Assembly: GCF_010015445.1 (NCBI RefSeq)
Contig: NC_053121.1
Location: 32,935,934-32,999,933 of the forward strand
Origin: Perca fluviatilis
Lineage: Eukaryota > Chordata > Actinopteri > Perciformes > Percidae
Reading direction: 5' to 3'
Length of the DNA: 64,000 nt
The translations under genes were made by a program, and so were the position numbers. Positions 1-18,900 of the stretch are shown here, piece by piece. How positions within the stretch are numbered: position 1 is the stretch's first letter; the number at the start of each line of letters is the position of its first letter. Below the pieces are notes generated by a model. The model worked only from the letters and a program-made list of their open reading frames with translations. It was not told the origin of the DNA and did no database searches.

Positions 1-263
1 TTTGTTCTTTAGCTAATTTTAAAGCCATATTAAGTGACACACACCTGTTACCTAGACAAAACAAACGCAAAAAATGCTAGTGTTGGCAGCAAAGTATTCT
101 ACGGATACCAATACTGCTTATTAAACCTGATAATGACCAATACAGCTAGTATGCACAAGACCAAATGCATATAGTACTCTGGACTTAAACTATAGTTTTA
201 AGGAATGTCTCTTTCCCGCCTGCAGCTGATCAGGCCCAGGCTAAATTAACCATTCACACATAC

Positions 264-1719
264 CTGTGCTTCCTTGACCATTAACTGTCGGTGCCAGCTG
301 ACTAGGAGGAGCCACACTGTACCCAGGCTGCACTGCTGTTGTGGATGCAGGCCAAGAGGGGCTGTACTGATGTAGGGGTGCACCCATCTGGGTGGGCATG
401 ACTCCATGCTTCGAGGTGCTCTGGGAGGAACACAGGGTGCCGTACTGGCTACTTCCTGGGGCAGACGGGTACGAAACAATTGGGTAGATGGGAGCTCCAG
501 GGCCGCCAGATGGTGCAGGCACCAAACTGGGCTGCTGCTGCTGCTGCTGTTGTTGAGAGTGCTGTGCTGGGGGAGTGGGGTACGACTGCTGTCCATAGTA
601 GGATCCTGGAGCGGCATATAGTGGGTGATGCTGCTGCTGGAATGGCTGTTGGTTGTAGTGGGCATTTGATGGTGGTGGTGGTGGTGCTGAAGAGGGGAGA
701 GTGGCATACGGCTGAGAAGGAGGAGCAGAGCTTGAGGGAGCACTGTATGGGGAGGGTGCTACATGATGCTGAGAGAGGTGGTGCTGCTGCTGCGGCGGCT
801 TCTGCTGTTGTTGCTGATGATGATGGATGCTCTGGTAGTAGTTCGCACTGTGGGCACTGTTCGTTATGGGTGCTTTGCTAGGAACAGGAGTAGAGTGGGC
901 AGGGATGGTGGGGCAGTTCTGTTGTTGAGGTGGTGCTCCATAGCAGCCTGTAGGTGGATGCATGGATTGGTATGTCTGTGTTGGACCTGAGAAGAGGGAG
1001 GGGGTGGTCAAGTGCACGTACAATTAGCTTAGTGTCAAAAAAAGAAATTATGTTCTACTTCCACCAAAGCTCACAAATACAGTACCCAACAGATGTTATC
1101 ATTAGCCGCAAACAACAACCTTCATCAGCAGCTGTTTGTTCAGCAGTGAGGGGTAATACCCGGTTTGCTTTCTGAATATGCATCCCTGACAGCACAGCCA
1201 TCACTGCAGACTAAATTATTTCAGTGCAAATTTAGTCGACTCGTTGTGTATCAGAGCTTCAATATAAAGGCGAAATTAGAAATCAATGGTCGGTCACAGC
1301 GTTACTGTATTGCTAACATTTATAATATCGTTGTATCTTAGCTTAAAAGCTAATGTTAGCCGCTAGCTAGCTATCTCTTTGGGGTTTGAGGTTAACGTTA
1401 GCTCTTAAGTTAGCTAATGCTAGCAGCTGACTAGCTTTACCTAAAACCATCAGTTTTTGCAGAGTTAACACGTCACCTTCAAGTATAGTTAATGGTACTG
1501 TTCTGAATAATACAAGAGAAAAATTGTGCAAAAAAATAAAAAAGCGCCTGACAAACATAACATCCCATAGGGTTAGCATGCTAACGCTGGCAAGCTGGCT
1601 AATCGCATCACCCGGCCTGCATTACCATTCTGGTAGGGGGGCGCAGCTCCACCGTTTGGCGTTGAGTTCTGGCTGTAGCTGACGTAGCTGTTCTGGTTCG
1701 TGAACCCCGGCGCAGACAT
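264..1719 (-). CDS. sec24b: Sec24 family COPII coat protein, N-terminal exons (sec24b-like, partial)
   Basis: Sec24 is the cargo-selecting subunit of the COPII inner coat, which buds vesicles from the endoplasmic reticulum. Two coding exons are visible on the minus strand. Exon 1 (1719 down to 1626) starts at ATG 1717-1719, encodes MSAPGFTNQNSYVSYSQN and ends at a GTAATG donor. Exon 2 (986 down to 264) begins after a CTCTTCTCAG acceptor and ends at GTATGT. The splice joins as PYQNGPTQTYQS, like the start of Sec24A/B proteins. Exon 2 is the disordered Pro/Gln/Tyr-rich N-terminal region (about 241 residues), with a run of eight Gln coded mostly by CAG, and holds YPIVSYPSAPGSSQYG, which I match to a similar stretch of vertebrate SEC24B. 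The zinc-finger, trunk and gelsolin domains lie beyond the left edge. Sec24 identity is fairly sure; B rather than A is less so. Confidence 0.72.
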
Positions 1720-1930
1720 CGCTCGGTCCTCCCGTCCTTATGCCCACAGATACACGGCTGGGTAAATACACATGAGCAGCGCTGTCCCAAAGCCTGGCTT
1801 CACCCCAGAGATGCGGCAAAGAGATTGCTGCTGGTCAGTGAAGACCCGAGCAGCCTGGCCAGGTCTTCTCGGCTCGGCTGAGAGCTGAAGCTTCCAGAGT
1901 CGGGATGTTGAGGGGCTTAACTGACTCCTG
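1720..1930 (-). promoter_or_regulatory. Presumed sec24b 5' UTR and promoter
   Basis: Sequence just upstream of the sec24b start codon is richer in G+C and CpG than the AT-rich spacer that follows from about 1960. No TATA box is evident. The transcription start cannot be fixed from sequence alone. Confidence 0.45.
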
Positions 1931-3033
1931 GCTGCGGTCCTTCCACTCCCTCTTGTGGATGTTCTATACGTAGTTTATTGTATGTATTACTTCATTGAAA
2001 ATACTTTGATTGTAACGTTACAATATATATATATATATAATCCAATTTATAGTACATTATAATATAGGGTTGGTGTTATTTATAGGATTATCCCTGACCA
2101 TTGCGCACATTGTGAACTTTTGCACACCCAGATTGTTTTTGCACACCCTGCACAAAACCGTACAACCTTAAAGTTATATTGTACATACTTGTTAGTGTCT
2201 TTTACATATTTGATTGTAATATGTCTATTCTATATTAATGTTCTTAACTGTTGCAGTACTTTGCTCTATTGTTTATTCCATGTTCATACAAGTTTATTGT
2301 AGGCTATGCACCAAACACGCCAAGACCAACTTATTTTGACAATACATCCCATTCTGATTATAGTATGACTGATAAGTAGCAATATTACCTCGACTCTTTA
2401 TTTCTGCACATATGTACAGTATTTGCAAAGATAATTGCACAAATAGTGTAGAAGGCCTAAGGTATTGTAAAGTATAGATTGTATGCAGCTTTTGAATTTC
2501 CTTTTTGTTTATTTCACTGTAAACTGTTTTTATAGCTTTCTTACCTTCATTACCTGTTTTCTATGCTTATTGTTATATGGTAATTCCCCTCTAGAACTCA
2601 ATATGTCTAGTTTCAGATGAAACATTGTACATCACAGCATTGTACTACACCAAGTATTCTATATTAATAACTGAAACATTATGTAAAACTTTATATAACA
2701 AATTATGCTAAAATCCCTTATGAGGAGCTCTGCTGAAATTAAGACTTACCAATACACTTATCATTACTCATGGCCTGCTTTTGCATGGTTTCATATTGAT
2801 ACGTTGGGGTGAATTCTTTCAAAAATGTGTCATCCCGAGTAAGGCACACAGATGTGTTTAAGCAAAATCTGCAGTCTCAGTAACCTGCTTTGATCAGAGA
2901 TTAAATGGTTTAGAGAGCACAAGATAACTACTATAAATTCTGTGTTTTTGGTATGTTTGTATCTATGCTTTTTTTGCAGCATAACTTTAAATTACTTAAA
3001 TTTAAAATTGAATGTGAAACCATGCAATTTCAG

Positions 3034-3074
<41 letters not shown>

Positions 3075-3359
3075 GAAGTTAATATCTCTTGAAACAGAGT
3101 TTCATGTTTCCAGTTTCATGAATAAAATATTCATGTAATAAAAATCTTATATCAAATTCATGGATGTCTTTAGAATAAAACTTCTTAGAAACAGTAAATC
3201 TGACTTAATTTCCCACATTCATATTTAAAAAAAAATCATGACTTTAAAATACACTGGGCACCTTCCACTAATTCTAGTTGTACATTGTGGTCAACCCCTG
3301 ACAGGCAGGATTTTTCATGGGGCTGCAAGCACTAATGTCCAGTCGTTAGCACTCTGTTG
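1931..3359. other. AT-rich spacer between sec24b and tstd2
   Basis: No gene is seen. The stretch contains a short TA run (about 2023-2038), a CA microsatellite (about 3036-3072), and several TTTATT motifs that could serve minus-strand polyadenylation of tstd2 (for example near 2272, 2398 and 2506). Confidence 0.6.
3036..3072. repeat. CA dinucleotide microsatellite
   Basis: About 18 uninterrupted CA units are visible. Confidence 0.9.
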
Positions 3360-9332
<5,973 letters not shown>

Positions 9333-9981
9333 GTTTCAAAGATCTTTTATCAACCTTAGCTAGGAAACAGTCTAGCTAAGTTATAAGAAGATACTTTCTT
9401 TGTCGCTTTGTCGCCAGGATATTCAATGTTGACCTAATCTTGGCAAACATGAAATATAAAGTCTTAAACATGCCAATACATTTAACATAGCTACCTAACT
9501 GTCACCAAACGTGCAGCAGAAACACAGGCACTGAACATCGGACGAAAAAGGAAAGTACACCTTCCCGTTGGCAAAAAACAAATCCTAGGATGGTGATGGC
9601 ATCCGCCCTACTCTCCCTCTGATTGGCTAGCACTCGCTGCCTGCTCAGGTGGGTTGACTTGACTATGTCAAAGCCGGTCTAGCAAGAGTAGTGGGATTGG
9701 TTAAAGTTAGGGTAAGATTGTCAGGGTAAACCAATCAGAGGGGAAGTCAGGCAGAGTTGGGCGGGACATGCCTTCGCCATCCTGGGAGGGGGGGGGAAAT
9801 ACTCGTTTCCGGTTGGCCCTGATGTGCCTCACTTGAATCTGACCGCTATTATTTTTCTGCACTACTCTAGCAGCGGCCCGGCTGAATGATCTAGCTAGAA
9901 GCTTGTTTAGCCGACTTATTATTTTGTTTCATAATCATTTCTCGTTGAATTACCTTACATTTTAACGAAGCGGAGTGAAAT
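9333..9981. promoter_or_regulatory. Bidirectional promoter between tstd2 and ncbp1
   Basis: The two start codons face away from each other across 649 bases. TSTD2 and NCBP1 are also head to head in human (established gene order), so a shared promoter is likely. No TATA box is evident. ATTGG/CCAAT boxes occur at about 9621, 9697 and 9731, all inside the repeat at 9583-9791. Confidence 0.7.
9583..9791. mobile_element. MITE-like inverted repeat inside the shared promoter
   Basis: The left arm (CCTAGGATGGTGATGGCAT...CTCTGATTGGCTAG) and right arm (AACCAATCAGAG...ATGCCTTCGCCATCCTGGG) are imperfect inverted repeats. No coding content. The arms carry the CCAAT boxes of the intergenic promoter. Confidence 0.5.
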
Positions 9982-12900
9982 ATGTCCAGGAGACGACACA
10001 GCGACAGCGAAAATGAGGGTTAGTGGACGTTACATGTGTTTAGCTAATTCAGACGGTTAGGCTAACGAGTGGCGGCTAGCTAACGTTAGCGTGTTTCTGT
10101 TACCGTTAATCTTTTGCTTGATGCAATCACGCTGATGCTGATTGATAATTTATTCACAAGGCCAGGTTTTAGTCTTGCCATCGTTAACGTTAGCCAAAAA
10201 GTGCAAAACACTTAATATTTGTTTTCGCAATCGTGGCTTGAAAGAGACAAGATGGAACAAACTGTAACGCTAACGTTAGACGTTACCGCTAGCTAACGTT
10301 ACTGTGCTAGCTGCATTTAACCAGTGTAACGTTAATGTGGGGGCGGCAACCAATACAAATACCTCAGTGAGAGTATTTTTTTTTAAATAAATGTACTGAT
10401 GCTATGTTTTGTCCTCTATAAGGTTATCTGCGATTCACGCACGTCGGGCTAATTAAAAGTGTAGCTACATATTGATTATCAATCAATATTTATTTGTTCA
10501 AAAATACTGAATCAATCATTTCCCGTAGCGCAGCTTAATAGCGTTTTCTGATTAATAATGCAGGGTCAACAGATAACCCTGATGACCTATTGTCTCGGCT
10601 TTTATTATGTACATTTGGTTAAGTGCCCCTCTAAGGAGAGCCTAGCTAGTTAAAAAATAAAAATTTTAAACTGGGCTGTATTACTATTACATGTGTTTTT
10701 ACAATTCGTTTTTAGGGTGGATTTTCCCATCAAGGCTGCACTTGAGTTATTCCCTCAGCTAATGTTTCTCATTCCACTCAATCTGTGCTTATTTTGTTTT
10801 TTTTCACTCTTCCAGGAGGTCAGGCACATAAAAGGAGGAGAACGTCTGAGCCCATTGAAATTGAAGACCGCCTGGAGTCACTGATATGTCGTGTAGGGGA
10901 GAAGGTAAAAGGACAACTTTGGCAATGTAGTTCTTGCTCAGTCTATTGAGTCCTGCATCAACCATGTTCTGCTCTGTCTCACTCTGATCCAAATGGTACA
11001 CAGCTTTAGCCTGGTTGACACCAGACCCACTCTCAGTTGTAACTGAGAGTGGGTCTGGGCAAGCTTCATTCACAGCCCGTTTCCAAAGGGGCGTCACCAA
11101 CGGACGCCGCTCAAATGCCCCTGGGCGCAGTTGCGTAGTCCTTCAACCAATCGGACCAACAGATCGTTGGTGACGTAGCAGCTACAGCGGCATCAACGGG
11201 TTGCTGCGCTTTGGTGGCCATCATGTGGAATGTAAACAAAAAGCTGCTCGATGTCGCTGCGCTATCGTCATCGTGTAAAGCCCGCCTCTACGGTTGTGAT
11301 TGGTGCCTCGATTAGGAAAAATTGGAAACGGTCTTGAATGGGCTCTTGGCCAGACGGACTTGCAGAGCAAATCTCAAATTTGCTGGAAGTTCGTCAGAGT
11401 TTTCCCAGGCTAACGCTGCTTTACTTCTAAAAGCAATCACCAGAACTTTGTGATAGTGTTTGCCGCAGTTCAATATACTGTAAAAAACCAACTTAATTGC
11501 TTCCTTTTTCTTCACAGAGTACATCGTCCCTGGAGAGCAACTTGGAGGGCCTTGCAGGCGTGTTGGAGGCTGACCTTCCAAACTACAAAAACAAAATCCT
11601 GCGCATTTTATGTGCTGTGTAAGTTCATACCCGTTTTCGCCCTTTTCGCCTGTCTGAATGATCACTGTTTTGCGTGGTCGTGTTTCAAGGAGTTGTCTTC
11701 TGTTGACAGTGCTCGCCTCCTACCTGAGAAGCTGACCGTGTACACGACTTTAGTTGGGCTCTTGAACGCCAGGAACTACAACTTTGGGGGCGAGTTTGTG
11801 GAGGCCATGATCAGACAACTCAAGGAGACACTGAAAAACAACTTGTACAATGAAGCTGTTTACTTGGTAATGTGACTTTTCATAAGCACCTAAAATGATT
11901 CTTACGTCGTCTTCTGTTTTTTTAACATCATGTCTTTTTGTAGGTGCGTTTTCTGTCTGACTTGGTTAACTGCCACGTGATTGCTGCTCCTTCAATGGTG
12001 GCCATGTTTGAAAACTTTGTCAGTGTTACTCAGGAGGAAGATGTACCACAGGTGGGTAGAAATGGGTGAGGTGGAATCAGCATGCCATTATGTTGACTAA
12101 CTTAAGTTATAAATAATTATAATGAAAAATAACACTAAGCTTATAGAGGAGTCGACAAACATGTTCAACACATTATTATTATTATTATTATTACGGAAAT
12201 CACCATGCTTTTCAGCAGGTTTTGGCTGCAATCCTGTTTTTTTCTTGAGGTTGAAAATGAGAAATGTGTGATTTTGTAAGTGGCCTTGTGTGTTTTTTTT
12301 TTCTCAGGTTCGGTCGGACTGGTTTGTGTATGTGGTGCTGTCCTGTCTGCCCTGGGTCGGTAAGGAGCTTTACGAGAAGAAGGATGTTGAAATGGACCGA
12401 CTTCTCAGCCAGATCGAAGGCTACCTCAAGTAAGATGTCTCCTTGCTTTCTTGCTCTTTAGTTTCTGTCTCTTTTTTTTTTTTTGCTGAAACTCTTATTT
12501 GTCAAATCATGTTATTTGTTCGATCAGTCCGCTCCTTCTTAATGTCACACCTGTCTTTTATTTTTAGGCGGCGAGTAAAGACACATGTCCATATGCTGCA
12601 GGTGTGGACAGCAGAGAAGCCCCACCCACAAGAGGAGGTGAGAGACCTATGGAAGCACTACGAGTCTCCTTTTCGTTGTAAAGAAAGATGTGAAGCACAT
12701 TCTCATGACATTGTTGAAGTGAAGTCCTAAGGTCACTTCAGTTTCAGCCATTATCTCTAAATATTGAGTCTTCTTCGGTACGGTTCTTTCCGCGGGTCTC
12801 TTTTGATAATCCACCTGAATGGCCTGTTAAAAGTTGACCCCCTTCTCTCCGTGTCCTTCCCTCAGTACCTGGACTGCCTTTGGGCCCAGATTCAGAAGCT

Positions 12901-15900
12901 AAAGAAAGACCGCTGGCAGGAGCGCCACATCCTTCGTCCATACATCGCCTTTGACAGCGTGCTCTGTGAGGCCCTGCAACACAACCTGCCCCCCTTCACT
13001 CCACCGGGCCACATGCCCGACGCCCAGTACCCCATGCCCCGGGTCGTCTTCCGTATGTTCGACTACACCGATGCCCCGGAGGTATTTCACCTCTTGGCTG
13101 TGAAAAACACATATGCCAATATGTTACAGATTTCTGTTGAATTAGGTGTATAATTTACATGAATGATGAATGGTAAAGCGTGTCCAAACTTTTGACTGGT
13201 TCTGTATAATCTCAATAAGCTCAATGTAAGATAATTAAATGCATTTTAGGCATCTTAAAATTTTGTTTTTTTTTGTAATTCTTTAAAAAGATGTGAGTAA
13301 TGGGACACATTTCTATTGTGCCTAAAAACGTCTGTCTTCTTTATCCTCAGGGTCCCGTCATGCCCGGCAGTCATTCTGTGGAGAGATTTGTCATAGAAGA
13401 AAACCTGCACTGTATCATCAAGACTCACTGGAGAGAGAGGAAAACATGGTGGGTAACACGCTTCACCATGTTTCAATTTTGTCACGTCTGAATGTGCAAC
13501 ACCAACTCCCAATGTTCTGATTTATTAATTATTTTTTTTACCTTTTAGTGCTGCTCAGTTACTAAGCTATCCAGGGAAAAATAAGATCCCACTCAACTAT
13601 CACATTGTGGAGGTACACTGTTTTTTTTATTTTTTAAAACAAGCTACATGCTGAGAAAAATGAAATGCTGATTCAAACTCTTGTTTCTTTTTTTTCAGGT
13701 GATCTTTGGAGAACTTTTCCAGCTGCCGTCTCCCCCTCACATCGACGTCATGTACACCACGCTGCTTATTGAACTGTGCAAACTGCAGCCCGGATCATTG
13801 CCACAAGTTGTATCCTTGATTGTTTGCATCGCTGCACTTTATGTTAAAACAATTTTCCGACAACCAATGTAACCTCTGAACTCTGCTCGTGAGGCTGCCG
13901 CAGATAAATCACACAGAGTTTCAGACTCTGATCACACAACGACATTGCACACCTACTAAACCAGTGTTTCTCAAATGGGAGTACGTGTACCCCTAGGGGT
14001 ACTTTGGAGTACTGCAGGGGGTACAAGACATTTTTGCAAAAATGCTAATTTAAAAATATGTCATGCATAATTCCTAAAATAACTATACTATAATAATGAA
14101 TGAATTAAGTGACGGATTCTAAACATTTGAAATGTAGCATTTAAATGTTTTTGTTTAAAAAAAAAAAGGTTGTTGTACCTCTTTATATAGACTTTTTTAT
14201 TTTCTACCAAAAATGTTTTGCGCTGGTACTTGGCTTAAAAAAGCATTTCAAAGGGGGTACAATATTGAAAAAAAGTTTGAGAAACACTGCACTAAACATA
14301 TCTATGAACAGATATTCTCTCTGAACAATTTATCATTAAGACAAATGTTTCTGACTATATAATGACAACCATGTTAAATTTAGGATTTTCAAAGTACTCA
14401 ACAGTTGTTGAACAGAAAGAACTCATATTTCTCCACTTTAAAAGAGACCTTTCCTTATCACCTGCCTGTTAGCTGGCCCAAGCCACAGAGATGCTGTACA
14501 TGAGACTGGACACCATGAACACCAGCTGTGTAGACAGGTAATTCAACTGCACATTTCCTTTCACTGGATGGGTGAAAATTGTAACTGAAGTAGTTCCTGT
14601 CTTTTGATTTAACACCGTCCTATCGTCTCTTTCCATTTTCCTTTTTATATTTATATTAGACTAATCAACTGGTTTTCTCATCATTTGAGCAACTTCCAGT
14701 TTCGATGGAGCTGGGATGACTGGTGAGTGATCCTGTGACGGGACAGAGAGAGCTTTTATAGCGCCTGTTTATTGTTTTACACTGTTGACAATATGATCAT
14801 GTCTTCTATAATAATAATAAAGGTCTGACTGCTTGACCATGGATCTAGAAAAGCCCAAGCCCAAGTTTGTCAAAGAGGTTCTGGAGAAGAGTATGAGGTA
14901 TTTTTGCATGTTTTCTACCAGTTGAAATGCTTTCAAATGTGAATTAACTAGAGCCCGACCGATAATATCGGCAGGCCGATATTATCGGCCGATATTAGGC
15001 ATTTTCCAAACTATCGGTATCGGCATTTATAATGGCCGAAGAATGAATATTTAAAAAATTAAATAAAAACGGACGAAACACCCTTTAACCATGTTCTGGG
15101 TGTTGCCGTTGCATAGTTTGTCCACCAGAGGGCGCTCTACAACATCCCTGTTGATAACACTCTTTTTTTATTTATTTTTTTTTTTTTATTGTGTTTTTGT
15201 TCAAAGGACTTTAAGTTTCATATCTTAAGTTTGTATTTTTATACATTTTAGTCATCAGAACTTTAATATATTTTGATGTTCCTCTTTTCTGTTGTGACAA
15301 TAAAACAAACACATTTATTTTTAAACTGCATTATTTTAGTGAGGACTCACAAACAACTACAAATAACTAATGTCAGGGAAATCTGTTTATTTTTTGTTAC
15401 GTGTTTCGGGATTATCTTTTTTAAATATATATCGATAATATATTATTAAAGGTCCCATGGCATGAAAATGTCACTTTATGAGGTTTTTTTTAACATTTAA
15501 TATGCGTTCCCCCAGCCTGCCTATGGTCCCCCAGTGGCTAGAAATGGTGATAGGTGTAAACCGAGCCCTGGGTATCCTGCTCTGCCTTTGAGAAAATGAA
15601 AGTTCAGATGGGCCGATTTGGAATCTTCTCCTTATGAGGTCATAAGGAGCAAGGTTACCTCCCCTTTCTCTGCTTTGCCCGCCCAGAGAATTTGGCCCAC
15701 CCATGAGAGAGAGACATCATGGCTTTCAAACGAGCAAAGTGGCAGTTGGTCAAGGCCACACCTCCACCTTGCCCCCCCTCTCCTCCTCAATAGCTACAGA
15801 CACAGAAATGGCACATACTAAGGAAAGCTCATTGTGGGACTGGCTCCAGTGGCTGTAATTCTGCACCAATTTCGGGAAAGAGACTTCAGATACAGTATTA

Positions 15901-18900
15901 GGGGACCACTAAGGTCTATATAAAAGAGACTTCAGATACAGTATTAGGGGACCACTAAGGTCTATATAAAAGAGACTTCAGATACAGTATTAGGGGACCA
16001 CTAAGGTCTATATAAAAGAGACTTCAGATACAGTATTAGGGGACCACTAAGGTCTATATAAAAGAGACTTCAGATACAATATTAGGGGACCACTAAGGTC
16101 TATATAAAAGAGACTTCAGATACAGTATTAGGGGACCACTAAGGTCTATATAAAAGAGACTTCAGATACAGTATTAGGGGACCACTAAGGTCTATATAAA
16201 AGAGACTTCAGATACAGTATTAGGGGACCACTAAGGCCTATACTAAAAGAGACTTCAGATACAGTATTAGGGGACCACTAAGGCCTATACAAAAAGAGAC
16301 TTCAGATACAGTATTAGGGGACCACAAGGCCTATATAAAAGCATCCAAAGAGCACCATGTCATGGGACCTTTAACATTAACTTGAAGTGAATTTATAAAA
16401 AAGTATTTTCTGTAATTGGTGGAGCTTTAAAGCAACACTAGAGAACTTTTCCCACTTCGGTCCCCCTACAGGTTGGAAGCAGAATTGTGTTCGAATGAAT
16501 TGGACAATGTAACGTAATGGACAATTCCAACCTGTAGGGGGACCGGAGCGGGAAAAGTTCTCTAGTGTTGCTTTAATGCATTTCCCCTCTGATGAAGTCG
16601 AAAATTACGTTATTATCTGTCATTAATTCTTAAAAAAAATGTTTTAGTTGATCCTTTTAATCTGGAAAGTGTCTCCTTGAACTAAAGTCATCCAATTGCT
16701 CTTTGTCCCTGTAGACTTTCATACCATCAGCGGATAGTGGACATCGTCCCTCCAACCTTCTCAGCACTCATCCCAGCTGAACCCATCTTTACTTACAAAT
16801 ACGAAGACGAGAGCGCTTGTAAGAACACTTAAAATATAGATATTTTTTACTCAACAGCAGGCCCAAACGGAATCTGCAGATTTTTTTCCAAGTTGTCAGC
16901 GGTGATCCAAAATGAAAATCTGCTGGACTGTGCTTCTGCTTGTTGTGAAGATTTTAACATTGAGTTAAATTTAAAAAGGAAATCTGTAGAATTCTGCATC
17001 CGCATATTCCGTCTGGCCCTACAATTAGTAGTTTATATCCATGACGTTTTGCTGCCAGAAAATCCGCCGGATGTCACTCTTTTCAGCCAGATGTCCGTTT
17101 CCTTCCGCTTCCTTTGTGTTTGTCTAACCTCCGGTGGATTTCTGAGGACTCTGGTTAACTGCTCCTCAGATCTCTGCAAGGGAAATCCAGACAGCTAGCT
17201 AGACTATCTGTCCAATCCGAGTTTTCTGTTGCACGACTAAAACAACCTTTGAACGTACACGTGTTCTACCAAAAAAAGTTCCTTCCCGAGGCTATTTTGC
17301 AGCGGCACCGGGGCTCCATCCGGCGCTTAGTGACGGCCATGATGATTGTAATTGGTTTAAAGAAATGCCAATAAACCAGAGCACGTTTTTCTCCCATCCC
17401 GGAATGCTATGTGGACTTAGTAGCCAGACCTCCTTCCGCAGCGCTGTGGAGGAAGGTCTGGCAATGCGAGACTATACAGACAGTAGTATAATCTGCTAAA
17501 CCCTGCCCAGGAGAGAATTTCCCAGCGTTACATCTTATTTAAAGTATTTTAGTTTTCCTCTTGTCAGCCTTGAATGGTTCCAAAGATCGGTCTGTAACTA
17601 GCATCTAAGTTTAGACCTGAATACCTGACCGACTGTCTCTCCTGCGTCACAGCTTCGTTACCCGGTTACCCAGCATCCGTCACTGTTGGAAACGCCATTA
17701 AGAACCGAGCGTCCAACGAAGAGATCCTAACCATCCTCAAAGAGGTGCCCAACCCCAACCAAGAAGATGATGATGGTTAGTTTCTTATTTTATTGTTGCG
17801 TTCTTGTAATTTTTCATTTAAGGTAGTTTTCATATTTTTTCTGTGCACAAAAAGAAAGCCTTTTGCATTCCTTTACTCTTTCTCTCCTTCCAGATGAGGG
17901 CGAGAGCTTCAACCCTCTGAAGGTGGACGTGTTCCTGCAGACTCTGCTCCATCTGGCAGCCAAGTCCTTCAGCCACTCCTTCAGTGCCCTCGGCAAGTAA
18001 GTGAAAACGAACCGCATTTTACTTTGTCGTCATACCTATTTTATTTTTATTTTTTTTTACCAGTTTTCAAATGTGTCCCTCCCACAGAGGAAACACACTT
18101 TGGAGCTAATGGACATGACATAAATATTATGAAGGATGATGATGAATCATGGATTGTGAAGATCCAGGACTTCTCAGTCCCTCCCCCCTTTTCCGCTAAC
18201 GCCAGAACGGTGTCCTAAGCCCCTCCCCCCACAAAGGAGATTGAATGCTGTGTGCATGAGCAGTGATTGACATGCAGTTAGACCCCCCCCCACCCCGTGG
18301 CCCTGATTGGTGCATCTGAACAGGGAGTGGTGAATCACACTACAGGCTGTAGGTGGAGCCAGAGGAGCCGGATTTTTCTTTTTTAATGACCTGCTTCATG
18401 TAGTTCTACTGGAACATAGGGTCACTTTCAGCAAATATGACCGAAAGTTAGTTTTATAAGTCTTACCTACTGCATCTTTAACATACATGAAACAATTATT
18501 TGCCGCAATTTGCCACCGTAGCTAACCGAAAAAGGAATAGGCTGAAGCCAAGGCTTATTTTTGCCTATCCTATAATCTCCATAGAATCACCCAGAAGTCC
18601 AACAAAACTAAATGAAACTAAATACTTGAGTACAATCCTAGAAATATTTACATTTTTCAATCAATAAAAACAGTTGAAAACATCCAAAGGAACTGAACTG
18701 TGGAAAGAAAAAACCATATGAATTGACACTCTTGATGTTCTAAAAGTTCACAGTAACCAGCAGTCGCATGCTAACCACGAGAATTACCACAGTCCGTCCC
18801 GTCCTGCTGTCCTCACATGCATCTGATCTCTCCAGGTTCCATGAAATCCTGAAGGCCCTGACGGAGAGCGACGAGGGGAAGCTGCACATCCTCAAGGTGG

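Noticed and set aside
406..990. Open frames on the plus strand opposite the sec24b Gln-rich exon
   Set aside because: They are antisense shadows of CAG/CCN-rich coding sequence (Leu/Val/Ala-rich translations) with no family match.
11312..11875. Two frames overlapping ncbp1 exons 3 and 4
   Set aside because: The minus one is antisense; the plus one reads through an intron in the wrong phase before reaching true exon 4 sequence.
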